Positions 8,980-17,539 of a stretch of 64,000 bases of DNA are shown in pieces. The position numbers were made by a program, and so were the translations under genes. This DNA comes from Treponema rectale (lineage in GTDB: Bacteria; Spirochaetota; Spirochaetia; Treponematales; Treponemataceae), in the NCBI RefSeq assembly GCF_014202035.1, contig NZ_JACHFR010000001.1:310001-374000 (forward strand), written 5' to 3'. Below the pieces are notes generated by a model, which saw only the letters and a list, made by a program, of their open reading frames with translations, was not told where the DNA came from and did not search any database. Numbering within the stretch: position 1 is the first letter of the stretch; every line of letters starts with the position of its first letter.

Positions 8980-10665
8980 ATGAAAAAAAAATTTTGCTGC
9001 TGTATTTTTTTATGCCTCTTTAGTTTACCGGTCTTTTGTGATGACTGGGTGCTTGCAGCAACAAAATTTAACTTTACAAGAAAGACGGCAGTTTCTTCTT
9101 CTCAGGATTCTGCTGCTTCCCTCATACCTCAGCTTATTCTGGAACGTATTGCAGAAAATACTTCCAGAATGACGACGGATGAAGAATTACTTGACCGCAG
9201 GCTTAATACATTCCTTACTGAGCGGCAGAGTCTTTTTCTTCAGCTTTCAAAAGAAGTTCAGGCCAGGGATGCTCTTGTTCTTACGGAAGATAATCCTAAA
9301 AAACTTAAAAAACTTATTGCAGAAGAAGATTTAAAAATAAAGGAACTTCAGGATAAAATAGAAAAGAATCTTGAAGACTGTGAGAAAGCTCGAAAGGAAG
9401 TTGCTGCGAGGACTGCAAATCTTGAAGCGGTAAAAGAAAAAAAATCTTTTTCACTGATTCCCTTCAATCCTTTTGCTGAAAAAAAAGAAGAACAGCTGGT
9501 CCCTTTTCCTTCTTCCGAAAAAGTAGTCCTTTATAATAATGACAGTACGATTCTCTTTTCTGTTTCTGAAGGTGCGGCTGCAGAAGGTTATGAAAGCCGG
9601 AGTTTTGAAAAGGAAGCTGTAGCTAAAAAAATAAACGGCCTTATCTGCGGCAGTATTTCAATTTATGGTAACTATGCCTCCGTCACAGCGTCTCTGTATG
9701 TTTATCCCGGATGTAAAAACATGGGAACAGTTACTGAGGTCGGCAACATAAATGACTGTCTGACGATTGCCTCGAATATTGCATCCTACATGATTCCAAA
9801 GATTTTAAATAGCCGTCCTGTTGAACTTATCGTAAATATTTCTTCAGAAGAGGAACTAACACCTGTAGTAACTGTTGACGGGGTGGTTCATTCTGAGTAT
9901 TCGAGAATGATTGTTGATTTAGGTATTCATACTCTGGAGTTTTCAGCAAAAGGGTATAAAACAAAAATAATTACATATAATTTTGAACATGATTCAAGAT
10001 TCACTGTTGAAGTTCCCATGGAAAAGGAAGAAAAATCTCAGGTTTTGCTTCACTTCAGGTATCCGATTATTTCTGAAATATATGCAGACGGACAGCACGC
10101 GGGGACTGTAGGGGATGAATCACTTAATGCTCTTGTCACAGTTAACGGCCAGGCTGTCATAGGACAGGTTGTGTCAGATATTGATTCATCGTATTATTTC
10201 TATTACATTCCTGAAAATCTTGCAGAAAGTGAGACGGAACTTATTGTAAAAGGCCTGCCGTCCGATGTAGCAGCGCAGATTGATAAACGCAGAATCTGGA
10301 TGTACAGGTCATACACACTGCTGGTTGTTTCCCTTCCATTTACTTTGTATACGCAGGGAAGGTATCTGTCTATGGTGAACGGATATAATGCCGGAAGTTA
10401 CAGTGATGTGGATGAAATAAACCGGTGGAATACAATGCAGCGGATCAGTACCGGGATTACAATAGGCTGTGCCTGTTTTTTTGCAGTAGAACTTGTAAGG
10501 TATCTTCGTTCTGCAAACCGGGCTCTTCCTGTGTATGCGCAACCTGCCGGAGAGAAGGATATTCTGAAAGGGGAAGACTGGTATCGGGTCAGAGTCAATC
10601 AGATGATTGAACAGAAAATGTCCCTGCAGAATGTTCCGGAATCAGAAAATGAATCTATAAAATAA
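8980..10665 (+). CDS. Exported PEGA-like protein with C-terminal membrane segments
   Basis: A 561-residue protein with a signal peptide (residues 1-20, ending LPVFCDD). Residues 75-150 are strongly charged and predicted coiled coil. A region near 280-350 resembles a PEGA domain, with TVDGVVHSEYSRMIVDLGIHTLEF, written here only in part: VDLGIHTLEFSAKGYKT. Hydrophobic stretches near residues 443-460 and 490-505 may span the membrane. It lies between prfB and ftsY with almost no spacing. No enzyme motif is seen. It is likely an envelope protein of treponemes, function unknown. Confidence 0.75.
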   Translation: MKKKFCCCIFLCLFSLPVFCDDWVLAATKFNFTRKTAVSSSQDSAASLIPQLILERIAENTSRMTTDEELLDRRLNTFLTERQSLFLQLSKEVQARDALVLTEDNPKKLKKLIAEEDLKIKELQDKIEKNLEDCEKARKEVAARTANLEAVKEKKSFSLIPFNPFAEKKEEQLVPFPSSEKVVLYNNDSTILFSVSEGAAAEGYESRSFEKEAVAKKINGLICGSISIYGNYASVTASLYVYPGCKNMGTVTEVGNINDCLTIASNIASYMIPKILNSRPVELIVNISSEEELTPVVTVDGVVHSEYSRMIVDLGIHTLEFSAKGYKTKIITYNFEHDSRFTVEVPMEKEEKSQVLLHFRYPIISEIYADGQHAGTVGDESLNALVTVNGQAVIGQVVSDIDSSYYFYYIPENLAESETELIVKGLPSDVAAQIDKRRIWMYRSYTLLVVSLPFTLYTQGRYLSMVNGYNAGSYSDVDEINRWNTMQRISTGITIGCACFFAVELVRYLRSANRALPVYAQPAGEKDILKGEDWYRVRVNQMIEQKMSLQNVPESENESIK

Positions 10666-10679
10666 ATTTTGGAGAATAT

Positions 10680-11561
10680 ATGTCTAAGTTATCTTTTGGT
10701 CAGAAATTAAAATCTTTATTCGGATTGTACAAGGGTGCAGGAGATGATTTTTTTGAGGAACTGACAGATGCCCTTATCGAGGGAGATCTGGGGGCAAAAA
10801 CTGCAGTTGAAGTTGTAGATGCTTTAGAAAAAAAATGCCGTTCAGAAAAAATATCCGGAGAAGAGGTCGTAGCTGCTGAATTGAAACAGATGCTTCTTTC
10901 TTATATTAAAAGCATAGATTTTATGCCTGAACCTTCAAAAGTTAACGTGTACATGCTTTTGGGAGTTAATGGTGTTGGAAAAACCACAACAGCTGCTAAA
11001 ATGGCAAAACTGTATTCTGAAAAGGGAGTGAATGTTGTTCTTTCTGCATCTGATACATTCCGTGCCGCAGCAGTTGATCAGATTTCAATGCATGGAGAAA
11101 AACTTGGGATCCGTGTCGTCAGGCATCAGATGGGCAGTGATCCGAGTTCTGTAGTTTTTGATGCCTGTGAATCAGTACGTGCTTCCGGAGGCGGTCTTGT
11201 TATTGCTGATACGGCTGGTCGCCTTCATAATAAAGAGAATCTTGTGAATGAATTAAAGAAGATAGACAGAGTTGCATCATCAAAAGCAGATGAAGGATGC
11301 TATAAAAAAATTCTTGTAATTGATGCAACTACAGGTCAGAATGCCGTACGTCAGGCAGAAGTATTCCATGAAGCCGTAGGCGTGGATGCTGTTGTCATCA
11401 CAAAATATGATTCCACTGCAAAAGGCGGTGAAGTTGTTACCATAGGCAAGGAGTTCGGCATACCGGTGCTTTTTGTGTGTACCGGTGAAAAATATGAGAA
11501 TATTTCCGGCATGAACTGTGAAAAATATATAGATGAATTTATGACTGCAAAACAGGTCTGA
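10680..11561 (+). CDS. ftsY: Signal recognition particle receptor FtsY
   Basis: FtsY is the SRP receptor GTPase that brings ribosome-nascent chain complexes to the SecYEG translocon. The 293-residue protein has the N domain helices (residues 1-80), the G1 loop GVNGVGKTTTAAK near residues 97-109, DTFRAAA, the DTAGRLHNK loop, and the late TKYDSTAKGG and GEKYEN motifs of the NG domain. It lacks the long acidic A domain of E. coli FtsY, as is usual in spirochaetes. A GGAG site lies upstream of the ATG. It follows the PEGA-like gene by 14 bases. Confidence 0.96.
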   Translation: MSKLSFGQKLKSLFGLYKGAGDDFFEELTDALIEGDLGAKTAVEVVDALEKKCRSEKISGEEVVAAELKQMLLSYIKSIDFMPEPSKVNVYMLLGVNGVGKTTTAAKMAKLYSEKGVNVVLSASDTFRAAAVDQISMHGEKLGIRVVRHQMGSDPSSVVFDACESVRASGGGLVIADTAGRLHNKENLVNELKKIDRVASSKADEGCYKKILVIDATTGQNAVRQAEVFHEAVGVDAVVITKYDSTAKGGEVVTIGKEFGIPVLFVCTGEKYENISGMNCEKYIDEFMTAKQV

Positions 11562-11571
11562 TATTTACGGC

Positions 11572-12558
11572 ATGGAAATAATTTTCTTATCCTTAGGGGC
11601 AATTCTTAATTTTTTAAATCCTCATGTTCCGGCTTCTCAGGAGTGGTATTTTTCCCGTTCAGTATATTCGGATTACAGCAAAACTTTTTATCATTATTAT
11701 GAATATGGAGAATATCTTCCAAATGAAAATCTTTTTTCTGATGATCAGTCCTATGAAGCTGCAGATGTTCTCGGTTATGAGTCAGGGGTTGAGCTTACAG
11801 ATGTGCTGGAAAATCCTGCTTTCGGTCCTCAAAGTGGAGGTGCGCTGAATGGTGAGGGAAGTTTTATTCCGGAAACTTTTGAGAGAAAAAATGATAACAC
11901 TCTTGCGTTTTTTGAATACGGAGAAGAAAAACTGTCTGTAAATAAAATTCCTGAGGGTACGTCAATTGTTTCTGTAAATAAGGATGAAGTAATTCAGCGT
12001 ATTTATGGTGAAGATAATTTATTAAAAGAGAAAACTTTCTGGAAAAACTCTTCTGAAAAAACAGAAACCCCTGCAAAGAAAATTATTTTTACATATTCTT
12101 CTGATGAACAGAAAAAACTGATAAGAACTTTTGAAGAAAACTTTCAGGGGGGAATTTTCGTAGAGAATATTTATGGTCAGAATGGAAAATGTACTCAGAT
12201 AAAAAAATGGGCCGCCGGTGAAGATAACAGAAAGTATCTGACGTCGGTTCAGGATTATTTATATGATGAAGAAAACCGTGTAACAGAAAAAAAAGTAAAA
12301 GAATATTCTGTAGAAAATGACAGGTCCCGCCTTAAGTATTCACAGCGGAATGTTTATGCCTATAAGGATTTTACAGATGAGGCTGATGAAGACTTTTATG
12401 AAAATGGTGAGCTCAGGGTTTCTACAAAACATATTGATGATAAGATAAAAAACATTACTTATTTTTTTGATGATGATTTTAAGCTTGTTGTCCGTTATGA
12501 ACATGGAATTAAAGTTTCAGAGACTGTTTATCATAAAGATACAGAGGTTAAGAGGTAA
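11572..12558 (+). CDS. Putative exported protein with MORN/YwqK-like strands
   Basis: A 328-residue protein with a hydrophobic N-terminus (residues 3-15) that may act as a signal sequence. The remainder is rich in Tyr, Asp, Glu and Lys. Repeated short strands such as YENGELRVSTKH and VVRYEHGIKVSETVYHKD resemble the YwqK/MORN type of repeat. No catalytic motif is seen. It sits directly between ftsY and lolC with 10-base and 8-base spacings, so it is likely in the same transcript; a link to lipoprotein export is only positional. Confidence 0.65.
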   Translation: MEIIFLSLGAILNFLNPHVPASQEWYFSRSVYSDYSKTFYHYYEYGEYLPNENLFSDDQSYEAADVLGYESGVELTDVLENPAFGPQSGGALNGEGSFIPETFERKNDNTLAFFEYGEEKLSVNKIPEGTSIVSVNKDEVIQRIYGEDNLLKEKTFWKNSSEKTETPAKKIIFTYSSDEQKKLIRTFEENFQGGIFVENIYGQNGKCTQIKKWAAGEDNRKYLTSVQDYLYDEENRVTEKKVKEYSVENDRSRLKYSQRNVYAYKDFTDEADEDFYENGELRVSTKHIDDKIKNITYFFDDDFKLVVRYEHGIKVSETVYHKDTEVKR

Positions 12559-12566
12559 CTGCAGAA

Positions 12567-13844
12567 ATGATGCTTTCTTCCCGTTTGCGCTGGATTTTTT
12601 TTGTTTCAAGACGCCTCACGAAAATTGACAGAAAAGGAACATCCAGACTTGCTTCTTTAGGAATCTGTTTTGGTGTCATGGCTTTAATTGTTGTCATGAG
12701 TGTAATGAACGGTTTTCAGATGACTTTTATTGACGCCATCCTTGAGGTTTCTTCCTATCATGTCAGGGTATCTGATGTTAAGGATGAGCAAGTTTTTTTA
12801 GACTGGTGCAGTAAAAATAAGAAAATAAAAAATGTAACTCCTTTTTATGAAGCTCAGGGACTTTTTGCTGTCAGCTCAGGAGAACAGTGTGCCTCATTAA
12901 TCAGAAGCATTGATGCAGAAACTGCCCTTAAGGATAAAGAGTTCATGAAGGAACTTAATATAATTTCCGGAAGTTTTAATCTTGATTCAGAAGATTCAAT
13001 AGTAATCGGAAATACAATAGCCCGGTCTCTCGGCGTAAACACGGGAAGCAGGATATGCATTGCAGCAATGAGCGGTTCCAGTGATGTAAGCCTTATTTCT
13101 CAGTCAAGGATTTTTACTGTCAGGGGAGTTTTTTATTCAGGATATCCCGAGCTTAATGCTGCCTATTCATTTGTAAATCTTGAGAGCGGAAAAAATAATT
13201 TTGGAAAAAAAGCAGCCCTCAATTATGGAATAAAACTTTATGATTCATCAGGGGCAGACTCTCTTATGGCTCAGCTTTCCGAAGAATTTCCTGAAAGTAA
13301 AATTCAATCCTGGAAAGAGTTTAACAGAAGCTTTTTTGGCGTGCTTAGAATGGAAAAAAATATTCTGTTTTTAATGGTGCTTTTGATTTTTCTTGTGGTT
13401 GCAATAAACATTTATAACGGAATGAAAAAACTTATTTATCAGAGAAAGACAGAAAGTGCGCTTCTTGAAGTTTTTGGTGCAGGAGAGAGTGATCTGAAAA
13501 AAGTTTTCCTTCTGCAGGGCTTTGTTACTGGATTAAAAGGTGCAGCTGCCGGTCTTGCAATCGGACTTGCGGTTACTTCTAATATGTCTTCTGTTTTTAT
13601 GGCAATGGCTAAAGTTCAGTATTATTTTGAATATCTTTCTGTAAGGCTTGTTTCTCCCGAAAATCTGAAATATCTTGCAGAAAATTCCATGTTTAATGTA
13701 TATGCCCGTATACCGCCCCGCATGGAACTGAAGGAGATAATGATTATTTTTATGTTTGGAGTTTTATCTTCAGTTGCGGCTTCCTTCCTTGCTGGAAGAA
13801 GACTTCTAAAAGTATCTGTTGCAGAGGTGCTTCGTGATGAATGA
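12567..13844 (+). CDS. lolC: Lipoprotein-releasing ABC transporter permease LolC-type
   Basis: This permease belongs to the LolC/LolE family, which extracts mature lipoproteins from the inner membrane for delivery towards the outer membrane. The 425-residue protein has the first helix near 25-45 (MALIVVMSVMNGF), a large periplasmic domain (about 50-260), and three C-terminal helices typical of the FtsX fold. It is followed with overlap by the ATPase gene and then by a second permease. The assignment as LolC rather than LolE rests on gene order. A membrane location and lipoprotein substrate are inferred from the family. Confidence 0.88.
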   Translation: MMLSSRLRWIFFVSRRLTKIDRKGTSRLASLGICFGVMALIVVMSVMNGFQMTFIDAILEVSSYHVRVSDVKDEQVFLDWCSKNKKIKNVTPFYEAQGLFAVSSGEQCASLIRSIDAETALKDKEFMKELNIISGSFNLDSEDSIVIGNTIARSLGVNTGSRICIAAMSGSSDVSLISQSRIFTVRGVFYSGYPELNAAYSFVNLESGKNNFGKKAALNYGIKLYDSSGADSLMAQLSEEFPESKIQSWKEFNRSFFGVLRMEKNILFLMVLLIFLVVAINIYNGMKKLIYQRKTESALLEVFGAGESDLKKVFLLQGFVTGLKGAAAGLAIGLAVTSNMSSVFMAMAKVQYYFEYLSVRLVSPENLKYLAENSMFNVYARIPPRMELKEIMIIFMFGVLSSVAASFLAGRRLLKVSVAEVLRDE

Positions 13845-14517
13845 ATTAATTCTTGATGTTAACGGATTAAAAAAATCTTATGTTACTCCCGTAGAAAATC
13901 TTGTAATTTTTGAAGATTTAGATCTTCAGGTATTTAAGGGAGAAAGTGTCGTTATTGCCGGAAAAAGCGGCAGCGGAAAATCAACCCTTCTTAATATAAT
14001 CGGAGGGCTGGATCATTCTGATTCTGGAAGCGTCATAATGAATGGCTGTGATATTTCAAAACTAAAAGAAAGTGAACTTACCGCTTTCAGACAGAAAGTG
14101 CTTGGATTTGTTTTTCAGTTTCATCATCTTTTAAAAGATTTTACAGCTCTTGAAAATATTTTTCTTCCTGCATACATGGCCGGAATGAGTAAAAAAAATG
14201 CAATGGAAAAAGCCAGGGCTCTTCTTGCTGATGTAGGACTTTCAGAAAGGGCATCTCATCTTCCTGCAGAACTTTCAGGGGGAGAAAGGCAGAGGGTTGC
14301 AGTTGCACGTGCTCTTATAAATGATCCTCAGATTGTACTGGCTGATGAGCCTACAGGTAATCTTGATCCTGAAAATGCTGTCCTGATCGGAGAACTTTTG
14401 TTTAATATTACGCGACAGTATCAGAAGACTCTTATAATGGTCACCCATGATATGAATCTTGCAAAAAAAGGCAGCGTCAGATATTTTCTTGAAAATAAAA
14501 AACTGAACAGGGAGTAA
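13837..14517 (+). CDS. lolD: Lipoprotein-releasing ABC transporter ATPase LolD
   Basis: An ABC ATPase of the LolD/MacB subfamily that would drive the two flanking permeases. The 226-residue form has Walker A GKSGSGKST near residue 42, the signature LSGGERQR near residue 145, Walker B ALINDPQIVLADEPTGNLD, and a switch His in VTHD. The ATG at 13837 overlaps the lolC stop and lies a proper distance after GAGG, so it is preferred to the upstream in-frame start at 13819. The phrase PTGNLD is typical of this subfamily. Confidence 0.93.
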   Translation: MNELILDVNGLKKSYVTPVENLVIFEDLDLQVFKGESVVIAGKSGSGKSTLLNIIGGLDHSDSGSVIMNGCDISKLKESELTAFRQKVLGFVFQFHHLLKDFTALENIFLPAYMAGMSKKNAMEKARALLADVGLSERASHLPAELSGGERQRVAVARALINDPQIVLADEPTGNLDPENAVLIGELLFNITRQYQKTLIMVTHDMNLAKKGSVRYFLENKKLNRE

Positions 14518-14519
14518 TA

Positions 14520-15845
14520 ATGAAACTAGCTGCCAGTTTTTTTTATGCAAAAAGAATTTTATTTCCCCGTGCAGAGGAAGGCCGGGATCTTCTCGGAAGA
14601 AAGAGTCTTAAGGGGGCAATGCTTTGCATAGGCATAAGCCTTGTTCCCCTTATTGCAGTTCTTGTGATAAGTGAAAGCATGATTGACGGAATGACGGGAC
14701 GCATGATTCATCTTGCAACAGGTGATCTTCAGGTTCAGTATGATTCCTTATCTTCTCATGCTTCAGGTGAAGAAGAATTTTTAACTGCAGCAGAGTCTTT
14801 AAAAAAAGTAGATGGAGTTCTTCAGGTTATGCCGGAGGTCAGGAGTGAGGCTCTTGCATCTTCCGCTGGAATAAGGACTGGAGCGGTTATACGCGGTATA
14901 GAAAGAAATGTTTTTAAGGATAATTCATATTTCAGTTCTCTTTTTGATGTTATTGAGGGCAGTGCAGACCTTTCAGAGAACAGGAGTGCAGTGATAAGTT
15001 CTAAAATGGCAGAAATACTTTCCCTGAAGCCCGGTGATAATGTAACTCTTATAACCGTTAATTCTTCAGGAGGACGAATGACACCTAAAGCCAGCGTGTT
15101 TAAGGTGCGCGGCATCGTCTCTTCCGGTTATCAGGAACTTGATCAGCTCTGGGTATTTATTTCTGTCTCTGATGCATTTTCTGCCCTTGCTTCTTCCGGC
15201 AGGCAGTATTTTGTTAATATTTCGACTTCAGATCCGTTTTCTCCTGAACTGGACAGAGTTTTGCATAATGTTGACAGTTTTCTTAAGGCGGACCGGGAGA
15301 ATTCTTTTATAAATCTGTCTTCCGTTTATACATGGAAAGAACTGAATGCTTCTCAGACAGAAAATTTTTCTTCCACAAAGGTAATGCTTCTGCTGGTAAT
15401 GCTGTTTATCGTTCTTGTAGCGGGAATAAACATCAGCTCGGCTCTGGTAATGATTGTAATGGAGCGTTCAAGAGAAATTGCAATATTAAAAAGTACGGGA
15501 GCTTCTTCTTCAGGAATTGCGCTTGCATTTATAATTACAGGACTTGGCTGCGGAGCAGGGGGAATTATCATCGGACTTCCTGCAGGCCTTTTTGCAGCTG
15601 TGAACATAAATCATATAATTACAGGAATTGAACGTATGGTAAATTTTATTACGCGTCTGCATTCCGGTGAAAAGTTTCATCTGCTGAATCCTGCTTATTA
15701 TATTCAGAAAATTGAAGTAGAAGTACCTTTTGAAGAACTTGTGTTTATTGTATTTTTTACGCTGTTTCTGTCTTTTGCGGTATCTGTTTTTCCTGCACTG
15801 AGGGCTGCAAAAGAAAAACCGATGGATACTTTGCGTAAAAACTGA
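14520..15845 (+). CDS. lolE: Lipoprotein-releasing ABC transporter permease LolE-type
   Basis: The second FtsX-fold permease of the operon, 441 residues. A first membrane helix lies near residues 36-56, then a periplasmic domain to about residue 285, and three helices in the C-terminal third (LLLVMLFIVLVAGINISSAL, and later ones). It ends ALRAAKEKPMDTLRKN, the usual tail of this family. It starts two bases after lolD. With LolC and LolD it would form a heteromeric lipoprotein exporter, which fits the lipoprotein-rich envelope of spirochaetes. Confidence 0.88.
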   Translation: MKLAASFFYAKRILFPRAEEGRDLLGRKSLKGAMLCIGISLVPLIAVLVISESMIDGMTGRMIHLATGDLQVQYDSLSSHASGEEEFLTAAESLKKVDGVLQVMPEVRSEALASSAGIRTGAVIRGIERNVFKDNSYFSSLFDVIEGSADLSENRSAVISSKMAEILSLKPGDNVTLITVNSSGGRMTPKASVFKVRGIVSSGYQELDQLWVFISVSDAFSALASSGRQYFVNISTSDPFSPELDRVLHNVDSFLKADRENSFINLSSVYTWKELNASQTENFSSTKVMLLLVMLFIVLVAGINISSALVMIVMERSREIAILKSTGASSSGIALAFIITGLGCGAGGIIIGLPAGLFAAVNINHIITGIERMVNFITRLHSGEKFHLLNPAYYIQKIEVEVPFEELVFIVFFTLFLSFAVSVFPALRAAKEKPMDTLRKN

Positions 15846-15858
15846 TATGTGTTAAAAT
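15831..15858 (+). promoter_or_regulatory. Promoter of the mcsA-mcsB-clpC operon
   Basis: TTGCGT (15831-15836) and TAAAAT (15853-15858) are separated by 16 bases and lie 25 bases before the mcsA ATG. The -35 box is inside the end of lolE. I see no CIRCE element and no CtsR-type heptad repeat here, so control by HrcA or CtsR is not supported. Confidence 0.55.
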
Positions 15859-15883
15859 AGACGTATTTAAATGGGGATTTAAC

Positions 15884-16429
15884 ATGATTTGTGATTTTTG
15901 TCATGAAAGGGAAGCTGTAATATTTTTAGAGCAGACTACTATGAACGGTCAGAAGCGTAAGGTTAATATATGTACAGAGTGTGCTCTTGAACGGGGAATT
16001 ACTTCAGATCCGTCTTCAATCAGCTCTTCCATCGGCAATCTTTTTAAGGAACTGGCTAATATTTCAAAAAAAATAGCAGCTCAGGACAGTAAAATGTGTC
16101 CTGTATGCGGTACGAGTCTCGGCAGTATAAGAAAAACCGGTAAAGCCGGCTGTCCTGAATGTTATGCTATCTTTAAGGATGAAATAAAAAAATATCTTGA
16201 ACTGAAAGGAATTTCCGGTTCTTATACGGGAAGCATGCCTGCGCGTCTTGCAAGTTTTCATTCAGTTCTTACAGACAGAATTGCACTTCAGAATAAGCTT
16301 AATGCAGCTCTTGAAAAAGAAGACTATGAAAAGGCTGCCATGTACAGGGATTATTTAAAGGCGCTGGAAAAGACATCTGTTTCTGGAACGGAAGACAGTA
16401 CCTTCTGGAGGGAAGATGATGAAAACTGA
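15884..16429 (+). CDS. mcsA: McsA-like zinc protein with UVR motif
   Basis: McsA is the activator and adaptor of the McsB arginine kinase in the ClpC stress system of Firmicutes. This 181-residue protein has the expected two CxxC pairs near the N-terminus (CDFC, CTEC), a second pair group (CPVC, CPEC) near residues 67-87, and a C-terminal UVR motif (KLNAALEKEDYEKAAMYRDY). It overlaps the next gene by 14 bases. The order mcsA-mcsB-clpC without a ctsR gene is seen here. Binding of zinc is inferred from the cysteine pairs. Confidence 0.9.
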   Translation: MICDFCHEREAVIFLEQTTMNGQKRKVNICTECALERGITSDPSSISSSIGNLFKELANISKKIAAQDSKMCPVCGTSLGSIRKTGKAGCPECYAIFKDEIKKYLELKGISGSYTGSMPARLASFHSVLTDRIALQNKLNAALEKEDYEKAAMYRDYLKALEKTSVSGTEDSTFWREDDEN

Positions 16430-17528
16430 GTCAAACCTCAATGATGCCTGGTATGCTCAGTGCGGAAGTGAATGTGATGTCGCACTTTCTACAAAAGTCA
16501 GGCTTTCCCGCAATCTTGCCAATTTTCCCTTTCCTGCAAGGCTTTCTCCCGGAGAAGGAGACAGAATTCAGGCAATTCTTTTAGATGCCTTCAACAAGGT
16601 TGACGGAGAAAATTTTCATGCCATCAATATAAGTGCTCTTGATAAGGTAAGCGCCCGTATTATGGCGGAGAGGGAGATTCTTGATAATGAACTTCAGACT
16701 GAAGGCGGTATCATATTGAGAAATGACGGACGTTTTTCCGGCGTAGTAAATGTTCGGGATCATATCTGCATTTCTTCCTATAATGCCGGCTTTGAGGTTG
16801 AAAAGGCTTATTCTGCTGTAAGTGAGTTTGATGATGAACTGCAGAAATATGTTCAGTTTGCCGCCAGCTATGATTTCGGCTATCTTAATTCAAGTCTGGT
16901 TGATTCAGGAAGCGGCATGCGCATCTGTGTAAGACTTCATCTTCCATCTCTTTCTCTGCTTAAACGCATTCCGGCTCTGGTAAGGGAATGTTCGGACGAC
17001 GGATTTGTTCTTTCTGCATCCTTCGGTTCAGGGGGAGCCAGTGCCATAACTTCCCTTAATTCAGCTTCTTCAGCTTTAGGATTTTTTTATAATCTTGAAA
17101 ATGTAAGCAGTGTAGCTGGAAGTGAACTGGAGCAGACTGCAGGTATGGCTTCAGAAATAAAGAAAATAATTGACATGGAACGCAATGCCAGAACACAGGT
17201 ATTTGCCCTGATGAAAAGTGATATCCGTAACGGAATGAAAAGAAGCGTTGCCATTGCCCGGGCCAGTGTTTTTATAACACTGAGGGAAGCCATTGATATT
17301 ATAAGCATGCTTAAATTTGCAAAGGATCTGGGCGTTTTAAGTGGAATTGATGATGAACAGTTACATGCGCTTTTGTACAGAATACAGAACGGACACCTGG
17401 AGTTTGTAATGAAAAGCGGTTCATTTAAGTTTGAAAATGATGTAGATGAAAATCCTGTACGTAAGGTAGAGAAACTCAGGGCCCTTACATTACAGGAAAC
17501 TTTTGAAAATATTGTTCTTTCAGTATAA
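16416..17528 (+). CDS. mcsB: McsB-like phosphagen-kinase-fold protein lacking catalytic motif
   Basis: Length (370 residues), position and several motifs match McsB, which phosphorylates arginines to mark proteins for ClpC-ClpP. The N-terminal VALSTKVRLSRNLANFPFP matches the family, but the first nucleotide-phosphate Arg of SxRxR is Lys. The loop that is NEEDH in McsB and phosphagen kinases reads NVRDH at residues 112-116, so the catalytic glutamates are missing. The Cys of the CPTNxGTG loop is replaced (SSLVDSGSG). The ADP-binding RGxxGEGSE stretch is also altered. It may therefore be a pseudokinase adaptor for ClpC. The second ATG at 16419 fits the GGAGGG spacing better. Confidence 0.85.
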   Translation: MMKTESNLNDAWYAQCGSECDVALSTKVRLSRNLANFPFPARLSPGEGDRIQAILLDAFNKVDGENFHAINISALDKVSARIMAEREILDNELQTEGGIILRNDGRFSGVVNVRDHICISSYNAGFEVEKAYSAVSEFDDELQKYVQFAASYDFGYLNSSLVDSGSGMRICVRLHLPSLSLLKRIPALVRECSDDGFVLSASFGSGGASAITSLNSASSALGFFYNLENVSSVAGSELEQTAGMASEIKKIIDMERNARTQVFALMKSDIRNGMKRSVAIARASVFITLREAIDIISMLKFAKDLGVLSGIDDEQLHALLYRIQNGHLEFVMKSGSFKFENDVDENPVRKVEKLRALTLQETFENIVLSV

Positions 17529-17539
17529 GGAGGATGACT

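Noticed and set aside
15846-15883. A CIRCE or CtsR operator before mcsA
   Set aside because: Neither the TTAGCACTC pair nor the heptad direct repeat is present.
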